Positions 1 to 5,251 of a DNA stretch of 7,905 nt are shown here, piece by piece. The stretch comes from Thermoplasmata archaeon. GTDB taxonomy: Archaea; Thermoplasmatota; Thermoplasmata; Thermoplasmatales; Thermoplasmataceae. Below the pieces are notes generated by a model. It made no database searches and had not been told where the DNA came from. It saw only the letters and a program-made list of their open reading frames with translations. A program made the position numbers and the translations under genes. The stretch spans positions 1 to 7,905 of the forward strand of contig JAJYVJ010000075.1 of NCBI GenBank assembly GCA_021792045.1, given 5' to 3'. Within the stretch, counting starts at the first letter, position 1; every line of letters starts with the position of its first letter.

Positions 1-232
1 CATTTCTTATCTGATTGATGAATTCCTTGAAGGGTATATCCAAGAGACTCCTGCTTCTGTCATTAACCTCTTCGTGTATTATTACCAGCTTGTCGAGGGG
101 AAGAAGCCTTATTCCATCTCTTATTCCTTTGTAGGATTGGCTGTCAGAATATATGGCGATCTGCAGTGTTTTTTTCTGTTGAAGCGGTGTTTCTCCCATT
201 GACCTACCAATGCATTCCGCATTATTAGACAT
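1..232 (-). CDS. Partial unidentified protein, N-terminal 77 residues, possibly a Rossmann/CARF-like sensor domain
   Basis: The frame is open from an ATG at 230-232 to the window edge, so the 3' end is missing. The fragment has a strand-like LQIAIYSD (residues 23-30), a helix-like SYKGIRDGIRLL, then a second strand DKLVIIHEE. This strand-helix-strand order at the N-terminus resembles the first unit of Rossmann-like sensor domains such as the CARF domains of archaeal regulators (Csa3, HFX_2341 type). That is a fold guess, not a family assignment. A weak TATA-like GTATACC sits about 21 bases before this ATG. A second ATG at 197-199 (residue 12) is preceded by GGTAGG and is an alternative start. 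No partner gene is visible on this side, and I do not recognise the protein. Confidence 0.5.
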   Translation of the reverse strand, partial: MSNNAECIGRSMGETPLQQKKTLQIAIYSDSQSYKGIRDGIRLLPLDKLVIIHEEVNDRSRSLLDIPFKEFINQIRN

Positions 233-405
233 GTTTGCCGTAATATTTGGTATACAACAAACTTTGTGCATCAACGGTTGACGCATGAAAAAACCGATCA
301 GGAGTCTTGAATGTCGACATAGCGTTCACAACAGCCTTGATCTGAGACAAATTTCCAGTCTGAATAATGGAGTAAACTACAACCGTTGACCGATTAAGCC
401 TTTAT
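225..405 (-). pseudogene. Decayed or non-coding reading frame, 59 codons, without a start
   Basis: A minus-strand frame is open from just after a TAA (406-408) to a TAA at 225-227. It has no good start codon and overlaps the first bases of the gene at 1-232. The translation looks protein-like (IIQTGNLSQIKAVVNAM, then TPDRFFHASTV) but I do not recognise it. The stretch FFHASTV recurs as FFHCSTV in the small frame at 4308-4475, and the DNA under both is nearly the same. The same frame also carries a weaker copy, NRSTVVVYS, 36 codons earlier. It could be the tail of a gene displaced by the plus-strand gene at 430, or chance. Confidence 0.25.
273..294 (+). repeat. 22-base repeat, copy 1 (copy 2 at 4443-4464)
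   Basis: The copies share AACGGTTGA, differ at three bases, then share ATGAAAAAAC: 19 of 22 identical. The core is palindromic (TCAAC-G-GTTGA in copy 1). A weaker direct copy starts at 381 (AACCGTTGAC, then ATTAA after two unmatched bases). Confidence 0.45.
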
Positions 406-409
406 ACAT
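401..409 (+). promoter_or_regulatory. TATA box of the zinc-finger membrane protein gene
   Basis: TTTATACAT is centred 25 bases before the ATG at 430. This is the spacing expected if transcription starts at or next to the start codon. No Shine-Dalgarno sequence is visible before this ATG, which fits a leaderless mRNA. Confidence 0.6.
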
Positions 410-429
410 AACTCCAATTAGAACGTTAG

Positions 430-1017
430 ATGAATATGACAGAAAATAAGTGTGATGCATGTGGTCAAGTCTTCGTTTCAAAAGAACTCCTGATGGAACA
501 TGCAAAAATGCATATGGGTAAAGCGAAAATAGGTTTAGGCGCAAGGAATATGATAATATCCTCTATCATAGGAGGAATAATCGGCGGAATTCTGATGCTA
601 CTGGTATTGATGGTTGGTGCAGTTGGAATGGGTCTCTCTGCAACCACATTTGCATTGGTAATGGGAATGGGTCTAGGGGCATCAATGAGCTCTGCCGTAA
701 TGGTTGGCGTACTCGGGCATTTCACAGTGAGCATAGTCGCAGGTGCAATATTTGGTGCGATAGTGTCATATGTAAAGCCATTGAAACTTAAGAATGTATC
801 AAAATCTCTCGGTCTTGGAGTAGCATTTGCAATAGTTGTGTACCTTGTATTTTTCCTACCAATGGCAATGACCGTATTCGCATCGGTGATGATGAAATTA
901 ATGGGTGCAAAGGCTGCAATGATGCTGCCTGATGTCCTAGTTATAGGATTCATAGGGCATCTTCTGTATGGTCTTGCACTTGGTGCAATAACATTCGGAA
1001 TCAGCAGAAAACTCTAA
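430..1017 (+). CDS. C2H2 zinc-finger membrane protein with four predicted membrane segments
   Basis: This is a 195-residue protein. Residues 8-28 form a classical single C2H2 finger: C8, C11, H24 and H28 give C-x2-C-x12-H-x3-H. A short basic linker (KAKIGLGARN) follows. Four hydrophobic, Gly/Ala/Met-rich segments lie at about 41-68, 88-114, 127-152 and 167-191, with the basic tail SRKL. The two halves look duplicated: GVLGHFTVSIVAGAIFGAI (about 93-111) matches GFIGHLLYGLALGAITFGI (about 173-191), sharing GH and GAxxxG. Single zinc fingers on membrane proteins occur in archaea, but I cannot name this family. The finger is probably cytosolic and could bind nucleic acid or protein, or only stabilise the N-terminus. 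The gene is monocistronic by its own TATA box. ATG at 436 is an alternative start. Confidence 0.85.
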   Translation: MNMTENKCDACGQVFVSKELLMEHAKMHMGKAKIGLGARNMIISSIIGGIIGGILMLLVLMVGAVGMGLSATTFALVMGMGLGASMSSAVMVGVLGHFTVSIVAGAIFGAIVSYVKPLKLKNVSKSLGLGVAFAIVVYLVFFLPMAMTVFASVMMKLMGAKAAMMLPDVLVIGFIGHLLYGLALGAITFGISRKL

Positions 1018-1030
1018 TTTTCTTATTAAA

Positions 1031-1043
1031 AATATTTATTTAT
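1031..1043 (+). promoter_or_regulatory. TATA-like element of the flavin oxidoreductase gene
   Basis: An AT-only run, AATATTTATTTAT, is centred about 28 bases before the ATG at 1066, again the spacing of a leaderless or near-leaderless start. It lies only 14 bases after the previous stop, so the oxidoreductase gene seems to have its own promoter although it follows closely on the same strand. T-rich bases at 1017-1026 may also end the upstream transcript. Confidence 0.5.
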
Positions 1044-1065
1044 TATCCCATGCTAACTAAAGGTA

Positions 1066-2424
1066 ATGACTATGACATCAAAGTTTGATTTAATAATAAT
1101 CGGTTCAGGCTCGGCTGCAACCACTGTTGCATTCAAGGCTATTAAAAGCGGTAAGAAGGTCGCTGTGATTGACCAGAAACCCATAGGAGGAACATGTGCA
1201 CTGAGGGGTTGCGATCCAAAAAAAATTCTGGTCGGCGTTACCGATGCCCTGGAATATGCCAGGAAACTCCAGGGCCATGGGATCTCTAAGTTAAGCGGCC
1301 AGATTGGATGGGATGAACTAATGGAGTTTAAGCGTTCATTCACCGAATCAATGTCTTTAAGGATAGAAGAAAGTCTTCGTAAAAACAGCATAGAAGTCGT
1401 ACATGGAAGGGCGAAATTCATGGGGCCGGAAACACTGGAAGTTGAGGGCAAGACCTTTGAAGCGAGCAGGTTCCTCATAGCTTCTGGCGTAAAAGCAGCA
1501 ACACTGAATTTTCCAGGTTCGGATCTACTGATAGATAATGAAGGATTCCTCAGCATGCCTACCCTACCAAAGAAGCTTGTTTTTGTCGGAGGTGGATACA
1601 TTTCGGTTGAATTTGCCAGTATTGCAAGAAAGGCTGGTTCTGAGGTAACCATAATTCAGCATTCTGGCAGAATTTTATCAAACTTCGACAGGGAAATGGC
1701 AGATATTCTTACCAATCTATTACGGGAATCTGGTATTGAAGTATCTGTCAATACCTCTGTAAATGAGGTAAGAAAAGTTGACGGGAGGTTTGAAATAAGA
1801 CTGACGAGAGAAGGCAAGGACAAGGTTATCTATGCAGATGCAGTTGTTCACGGTGCAGGAAGGGAATTTGATTCTGAGATGGGACTCGAGGCCGCAAATA
1901 TTAAATGGTCAAGGACGGGAGTGGAAGTCAATGATTCCATGCAGAGTGTTTCCAACCCTCGAATTTACGCAGCAGGAGACTCAGCGGATACTCCTGGACC
2001 CAAACTTACACCAGTAGCGGTCATGGAAGGAAACATAGCTGCGGAAAACCTTCTTAATGGGACTTCGTTGAAAGCAGACTACAATGGAATCCCAACCACA
2101 GTCTTCTCCACCCCTCCCCTTGCAATGGTCGGAATCACTGAAGAGCAGGCTCTTAAAAAAGGGCTCAAGATCAATGTGAAAAAAGGAGATATGACTTCAT
2201 GGTATAATTCACGGAGGAGGATGATTCCAAAATCCTTCTATAAGGTCATCCTTGATGGTGACTCGAAAAAGGTCCTGGGGGCACATATACTTGGAGAGAA
2301 CTCTGAAGAAGTGATCAACATTTTTGCTATGGCAATAAGGCTCGAGATAAATGTAGATACACTGCTATCCATGCCGTTTACCTATCCATCAGACACAAAC
2401 GACTTAAAGTATATGATCGGATAA
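1066..2424 (+). CDS. FAD/NAD(P)-dependent disulfide oxidoreductase (glutathione reductase/mercuric reductase superfamily), substrate unknown
   Basis: This is a 452-residue class I pyridine-nucleotide disulfide oxidoreductase, of usual length. In order it has: the N-terminal FAD Rossmann motif GSGSAA (13-18); the redox pair in GGTCALRGCDPKK, with C44 and C49 in the CxxxxC spacing of this superfamily; the NAD(P) Rossmann motif GGGYIS (175-180); the second FAD motif RIYAAGDSA (299-307); and a C-terminal dimerisation domain (about 345-452). Family knowledge: NAD(P)H reduces FAD, then the active disulfide, then a partner disulfide or metal. The C-terminal His-Glu pair of glutathione and lipoamide reductases (HPTxxE) is absent; that place reads YPSDTND (440-446). 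There is no MerA-type heavy-metal domain and no terminal Cys pair. It is therefore neither a standard lipoamide dehydrogenase nor a standard MerA. ATG at 1072 is an alternative start. Confidence 0.92.
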   Translation: MTMTSKFDLIIIGSGSAATTVAFKAIKSGKKVAVIDQKPIGGTCALRGCDPKKILVGVTDALEYARKLQGHGISKLSGQIGWDELMEFKRSFTESMSLRIEESLRKNSIEVVHGRAKFMGPETLEVEGKTFEASRFLIASGVKAATLNFPGSDLLIDNEGFLSMPTLPKKLVFVGGGYISVEFASIARKAGSEVTIIQHSGRILSNFDREMADILTNLLRESGIEVSVNTSVNEVRKVDGRFEIRLTREGKDKVIYADAVVHGAGREFDSEMGLEAANIKWSRTGVEVNDSMQSVSNPRIYAAGDSADTPGPKLTPVAVMEGNIAAENLLNGTSLKADYNGIPTTVFSTPPLAMVGITEEQALKKGLKINVKKGDMTSWYNSRRRMIPKSFYKVILDGDSKKVLGAHILGENSEEVINIFAMAIRLEINVDTLLSMPFTYPSDTNDLKYMIG

Positions 2425-2541
2425 TGTTGGACATTAGGCATAAAATTTTGAACTCCTTAGTTCAAATACTGGAATTGATGGGCATATAGTAGTTGCCTAA
2501 AGCATTAATCAAATCCCGACTGGTCCATTTGAACCAGTTTG

Positions 2542-2770
2542 TCAATAAACGGTCTTTCTGCGCCCAATCTTGATTGTGATATATTGCCAACTCACTGTTC
2601 TTTATTTGACAAATTGCCCAGTAGTTCCATATCCTCAGGCTCCAGAGCCCAGTAAGCATTGAGGTTAGATGTTTTCGGCTCTCTGGTTCGTTTTTAAGTT
2701 TGCGGAGGGATTTAATTATCCTGTTTCTGATGGACTTTTCGCATTTCTTTATGAACTCCTCTGAATCAGA
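2542..2770 (-). pseudogene. relE: Broken RelE/ParE-family toxin
   Basis: Read on the minus strand, this DNA gives a RelE-type protein in two frames. The first part, from SDSEEFIKKCEKSIRNRI through LRKLKNEPES to GLWSLRIWNYWAICQI and ELAIY, has the helix pair and central sheet of the family. After a single-base shift in an ATATAT run (about 2578-2586), the frame continues TIKIGRRKTVY and stops at 2542-2544. That ending matches the usual RelE end (KIGHRKxVY). The N-terminal strand and any start codon are missing, because the frame runs straight into the fic stop codon at 2789-2791. The usual Arg in GNYRxI is Trp here (NYWAI), a further sign of decay. RelE proteins are ribosome-dependent mRNA nucleases; this copy should be inactive. 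No antitoxin gene adjoins it. Confidence 0.75.
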
Positions 2771-2788
2771 AGTAGGGGCAAGATATGG

Positions 2789-3691
2789 TCACTCTCTGCC
2801 TTTTATTTCACGATAAAGGCTTATTGCAACCGGGCTCGTCTTCCACCTGTTGTTTAATCTGATTCCCGGAAGCTCTCCCTGCTTGATTCTAAGTGCCAGG
2901 TATTTTGTAGAGTAATCCGTACCGGAGGCTTTCTTTGCTTCGTCTAGTGTTAATAGTTTATCGCCCTCGGATCCTGTCATATCAAGCATAAAAATGAGTG
3001 ATCTTGCCATATTTGTTACAAGGAACTCTGTCAGTCTGTCCATGCCATTACGATGGGCAGACTCAAGAGCATCAAGATAGGCGTCCCTGTCCTGAGGAAG
3101 AATGTTTAGGAGCGGCCAGTTGTGATTAAGGAAGTGCATATTCAGCAGTAGCCTGCCTACTCTTCCGTTTCCGTCTGAGAAGGGATGTATGGATTCGAAA
3201 CCAAAGTGCACTTCAGAAGCCTGAGAAAAGATATCTTCACGCTTCATTTCCATTGCTACGTAATGCTGCTCCCATTCCTGAAGCCGAGAGATAAGCTTTT
3301 CGACTCTTGGGGGGGAATACTTTGAGCCTGATATTCTGACATTTGCCATTCTCCACTGTCCCGCGTCCAAGAGGATCCCGTGAAAGATCATATTATGCAA
3401 ATTCAATGCACTTTTCATGTTGACCTCACGTATTTTTCCGCTTACCACTTCAGCCAAAGCTGCACGATGTTGAATTGTTTCCATCAGATCCCTTATGGGG
3501 CGGTGAGGCACAGTCATGCCACTTTCAATTACTTTGGTTACTTCATCCAGGGTGAGGGTGTTCCCCTCTATTGCATTGGTTCCCCAGGTATTCAGTATGA
3601 ATGATTCCTGAAGCGTCTTTTCCGGCAAATTGCGAATTGAACCTCGATCCAACATTCTTTCCCTGAGGCGACTTAATATGTATTTGTCCAT
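2789..3691 (-). CDS. Fic-domain protein (probable AMP transferase) with C-terminal DNA-binding-like domain
   Basis: This is a 300-residue Fic/DOC protein. The catalytic motif HPFSDGNGRVGR (169-180) is a full match to HPFxDGNGRxxR, with the base H169 and the phosphate-binding loop intact. Upstream, TNAIEG (38-43) matches the inhibitory helix motif (S/T)xxxE(G/N), and its N-terminal position makes this a class II, self-inhibited Fic. Residues about 245-290 (LLTLDEAKKASG, then KQGELPGIRLNNRWK) resemble the excisionase/MerR-like winged helix often written as MTxxEAAxxLG with RRGELPAxRxGxxW. Family knowledge: Fic enzymes transfer AMP or a similar group to Ser, Thr or Tyr of target proteins. The target is unknown here. 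The start at 3691 is chosen from the TATA box upstream. This is the only intact toxin-like gene in a zone of broken toxin genes. Confidence 0.93.
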   Translation of the reverse strand: MDKYILSRLRERMLDRGSIRNLPEKTLQESFILNTWGTNAIEGNTLTLDEVTKVIESGMTVPHRPIRDLMETIQHRAALAEVVSGKIREVNMKSALNLHNMIFHGILLDAGQWRMANVRISGSKYSPPRVEKLISRLQEWEQHYVAMEMKREDIFSQASEVHFGFESIHPFSDGNGRVGRLLLNMHFLNHNWPLLNILPQDRDAYLDALESAHRNGMDRLTEFLVTNMARSLIFMLDMTGSEGDKLLTLDEAKKASGTDYSTKYLALRIKQGELPGIRLNNRWKTSPVAISLYREIKGRE

Positions 3692-3986
3692 TATTTAAGC
3701 TATTATGCATATTTCATATATAAATATATATGGAATAAATCTGTTAACTCATTATATCCATATTGGAACCACAACGTTAAAATTTATCTGTCGCTCTTTA
3801 CGAATAACATCCAGTCTCTTAAACATCTCACAGGACCAAATCCTTTGCCGTTTCTAATGCAACATGTGTTAACCTTATGTTCATTCTGAAACAAATACAA
3901 ATTTTTCTGCAGTATTCCATTAAAACAATAGGCAAATCCGGATAGGTCCACTCAATTATATTGTATAAGATCCGCTATATTCATAT
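3692..3986. other. Gene-free stretch upstream of fic
   Basis: Apart from the fic promoter and palindrome near 3712-3735, I see no gene here. All six frames are cut by stops. One minus-strand frame reads GFGPVRCLRDWMLFVKSDR before a stop (about 3790-3860), but it has no start and I do not recognise it. The base composition is AT-rich, as expected of archaeal intergenic or decayed sequence. Confidence 0.5.
3712..3735 (-). promoter_or_regulatory. fic promoter: TATA box inside an imperfect palindrome
   Basis: On the minus strand, TTTATATAT (3716-3724) is centred about 28 bases before the fic ATG, fitting a leaderless start. It lies inside an almost symmetric AT-rich sequence whose arms read TTCCATATATA and TATATATGAA. 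A protein bound there would cover the TATA box. Because Fic itself ends in a DNA-binding-like domain, self-repression is possible, but this is inference. Confidence 0.5.
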
Positions 3987-4109
3987 TTAATTAGCTTTGT
4001 CCTTTTTGATCCTGTATATCCACCCTATAAGCAGAATTATAACTGAAAGAAAAAAGAGGACCCCACTTGTCTCTAATATGACTGATATGTTCTGATAAGC
4101 TCTGATCAT
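3987..4109 (-). CDS. Small single-membrane-span reading frame, 40 codons, doubtful
   Basis: An ATG at 4107-4109 opens a frame for 40 residues with a clear hydrophobic stretch, GVLFSFSVIILLIGWIY (about 16-32), followed by the basic tail RIKKDKAN. That is the pattern of a membrane-span end with positive-inside residues. No Shine-Dalgarno sequence is obvious. Its first codons continue the third frame of the broken SnoaL-like gene upstream (YVKTMIRAYQ), so it may be a fusion scar in which the tail of a lost membrane protein follows the SnoaL remnant, not an independent gene. Confidence 0.25.
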   Translation of the reverse strand: MIRAYQNISVILETSGVLFFLSVIILLIGWIYRIKKDKAN

Positions 4110-4275
4110 AGTCTTGACATACGCCTAATTTCCAACCACGACTTTTCGCCGGGGGACCGTATGAAATCCACTCTACGTCTCATGAGAGGAACGACTCATA
4201 TAGTTTCCAGTCCCGGTTATTCCCTGCATTGAAGAAATTTATGAGTTTCTCTTCGAGTTCATTTTTCTCGGGCAT
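4092..4275 (-). pseudogene. Broken SnoaL-like (NTF2-fold) gene
   Basis: The gene starts at an ATG (4273-4275) with a good ribosome binding site. It reads MPEKNELEEKLINFFNAG, then RDWKLYESFLS, and hits an in-frame TGA at 4180-4182. Past the stop the same frame gives DVEWISYGPPAKS, and after a one-base shift VVGN and AYVKTMIRAYQ. The order of helix, (N/D)DxxWxxxGP and VVGxxxY matches the N-terminal half of SnoaL-like/NTF2-fold proteins, small cone-shaped domains found in enzymes and binding proteins. One nonsense codon, one frameshift and a further TAG after VVGN make this a pseudogene unless recoded. The second half of the fold is not found downstream. Confidence 0.55.
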
Positions 4276-4280
4276 CTTTA

Positions 4281-4286
4281 CACCTC
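4281..4286 (-). promoter_or_regulatory. Ribosome binding site of the broken SnoaL-like gene
   Basis: GAGGTG on the minus strand lies 5 bases before the ATG at 4273-4275. The gene thus used leadered, operon-type translation, unlike the leaderless genes elsewhere in this window. It supports this ATG as the original start. Confidence 0.5.
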
Positions 4287-4307
4287 GACCTAGCACTTAT
4301 GCTTGCG

Positions 4308-4475
4308 TCAGAGTTCCTCTAGAAAGTCTCTGACATTTCTCATCTTTCCGTCCTGGATGTCCAGCTGGCTCTCACACACTTGGATCATGACGTGTTTATT
4401 CAGAAGTGTGTCGATGGTGGCAATAAAACTCTGAATAAAAGAAACGGTTGAGCAATGAAAAAACTTACAAATCAT
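4308..4475 (-). CDS. Small hypothetical protein, 55 residues, overlapping the relE 3' end
   Basis: The frame starts at an ATG (4473-4475) preceded by AGGAGG (4483-4488) with a 7-base gap, and overlaps the end of the RelE-like frame by 11 bases. This is the arrangement of translational coupling. The product begins MICKFFHCSTV and ends GKMRNVRDFLEEL, with a predicted mainly helical middle (IDTLLNKHVMIQ). I recognise no family. The FFHCSTV segment is shared with the decayed frame at 225-405. It could be a real small gene of this operon or the 3' remnant of a larger gene that happens to follow an SD-like run. The purine-rich run also lies inside relE coding sequence, so it is not proof. Confidence 0.4.
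   Translation of the reverse strand: MICKFFHCSTVSFIQSFIATIDTLLNKHVMIQVCESQLDIQDGKMRNVRDFLEEL
4443..4464 (+). repeat. 22-base repeat, copy 2 (copy 1 at 273-294)
   Basis: This is the same sequence as at 273-294 apart from three central bases. It lies next to the relE stop codon and within the 55-codon frame. In both copies the minus strand reads FFH-x-STV in the frame being used, so the repeat may come from shared protein ancestry and not from an operator. Confidence 0.45.
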
Positions 4476-4698
4476 AAACGGTCCTCCTATGACCTATTCT
4501 TAATACAAGAACTATCAGTTTTTCCTTGTCGAGGTCCAATATCACCCTGTAATTTCCTACTCTAAGACTATATATATCGTCTCCAACAAGTTTCCTGACA
4601 TACTCATCTGGTCTTATCCTGATCCGTTTGATCGTTGCAATTATTCTTTGCATCAATTCTCGGAACTGCTTTCCCTTTTCGCTCAGCCAAAAGCTCAA
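4465..4698 (-). pseudogene. relE: RelE/ParE-family toxin, N-terminally truncated, joined to vapC
   Basis: Residues from QRIIATIKRIRIRPDEYVRK through LVGDDIYSLRVGNYRVILDLD to VLVLRIGHRRTVYDL are a clear RelE: the Leu-Arg-Val-Gly-Asn-Tyr-Arg core strand and the IGHRRxVY ending are intact. The N-terminal strand and the first part of the first helix are not recognisable. The frame extends upstream only through a TTG (4698) inside vapC, and the first ATG, at 4651-4653, would give 63 residues against a usual 80-90. I infer a deletion that joined the 5' part of vapC to the 3' part of relE near 4640-4660. It could still be made by coupling to vapC, but missing the first strand suggests it is inactive. 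The segment SEKGKQFREL can be read as a poor RelE start, so an intact short RelE is not fully excluded. Confidence 0.7.
4483..4488 (-). promoter_or_regulatory. Strong Shine-Dalgarno sequence before the 55-codon frame
   Basis: AGGAGG on the minus strand, 7 bases before ATG, is the best ribosome binding site in the window. It lies within the last codons of the RelE-like frame (around the HRR of IGHRRTVYDL). Confidence 0.5.
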
Positions 4699-4927
4699 GT
4701 TTTAATGAAAGAATTCCATCTTCCTTTGTATAGGCTGCCACGGGCATTCTTCTTATTGGACCTAATTTCCCGGCATGCTTACTTATCCCATATATTATTT
4801 CGTGAAAGTTTAGGGAGGAGGTACAATATGTGTCTCCAGATTCCATTATCCTACCCAAAAACTCTTCGCCTCCTCTAGATTGATTATCTAAAAGCTCTAT
4901 CATAACATCTGTGTCAAGCAGTATCAT
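4604..4927 (-). pseudogene. vapC: VapC PIN-domain toxin, C-terminally truncated
   Basis: The start ATG at 4925-4927 gives MILLDTDVMIELL, the standard beginning of VapC ribonucleases, with the first metal-binding Asp. SSLNFHEIIYG carries the second conserved acidic residue, and the helical part through LSLKLELLAERKGKAVPRID has the expected third region. Then the family pattern (D-x-x-IAA and T-x-D) is lost and the frame ends after AKNNCNDQTDQDKTR, about 107 residues against the usual 130-140. Without the last acidic residues the Mg-dependent nuclease should be dead. An in-frame ATG at 4942 lies in the vapB end and is less likely. The start overlaps the vapB stop, as in normal vapBC operons. 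Downstream bases encode RelE in another frame. Confidence 0.8.
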
Positions 4928-5133
4928 TTCCCTTTCGCCCAACGCTTTTCCTCAATTTCTCTTCCATTGCTTTCCTGTCTGTGAAGGTAACACTACCTCT
5001 GAGAGACTGAAGAAGATATCCCTTATCTTCTGATTTAACCAATCTGTCAAGCAGTTCACAGAAGCTCTCGCTGGTTTCTTTGCCTCAAGGCGTTCATCAT
5101 AAACCAATTGCGTATGGTAATGGTTTTTGACAT
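4914..5133 (-). pseudogene. vapB: VapB-family antitoxin with two frameshifts
   Basis: Three frames together give an archaeal VapB. It opens with MSKTITI at 5133 (a strand like those that start these antitoxins), shifts to LVYDERLEAKK, and shifts again to ETSESFCELLDRLVKSEDKGYLLQSLRGSVTFTDRKAMEEKLRK. The last frame stops at TGA 4914-4916, overlapping the vapC start at 4925-4927 in the usual coupled way. The first part would be the DNA-binding domain and the second the toxin-binding tail. The frameshifts lie near 5112-5118 and in an A-rich run near 5078-5084. A continuous antitoxin cannot be made, which is tolerable only because the VapC partner is also truncated. Confidence 0.7.
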
Positions 5134-5251
5134 TTTTATGTTTAAACAGAATGTCAACTTTATGGGAAAGTCCATCGGAAAGAAGCAATAATATCCTTAC
5201 TTGAAGTTCAGAGTACTTCTTACCCTGACTTAGCTGATTGTATTCTAACAA
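5134..5251 (-). pseudogene. Possible helix-turn-helix gene fragment
   Basis: A minus-strand frame beginning at a TTG (5251) and overlapping the end of the transporter gene reads SQGKKYSELQVRILLLLSD then GLSHKVDILFKHK. The helix, Ser-Asp-Gly turn and second helix resemble the start of a winged helix domain. There is no ATG, and downstream the frame runs through vapB out of register to about 4952, where it is meaningless. It may be a fragment left by the same rearrangements that damaged vapBC, or chance. Confidence 0.2.

Noticed and set aside
465..953. Long minus-strand open frame opposite the zinc-finger membrane protein
   Set aside because: It is a mirror of a real gene: rich in Ile, Thr and Pro, with no domain, promoter or ribosome binding site. 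The plus strand has a full zinc finger and membrane segments.
1053..1652. Minus-strand open frame of about 200 codons opposite the oxidoreductase
   Set aside because: It lies antisense to the FAD and redox motifs and has no recognisable domain.
1832..2017. Short plus-strand frame within the oxidoreductase gene
   Set aside because: It is out of frame within a gene whose motifs are intact across this stretch.
2462..2541. Imperfect palindrome TGGTCCATTTGAACCA (2520-2535) as a terminator
   Set aside because: One arm pair mismatches, no T-run follows on either strand, and it lies just after a decayed relE.
3380..3604. Plus-strand frame opposite fic
   Set aside because: It lies antisense to the conserved N-terminal half of Fic and shows no protein features.
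4648..4878. Plus-strand frame opposite vapC
   Set aside because: The minus strand carries the clear VapC pattern here; the plus frame has none.
2425..5219. Insertion sequence as the cause of the gene decay
   Set aside because: No transposase motif, no convincing terminal inverted repeats and no target duplication could be seen; the 22-base repeat alone is not enough.
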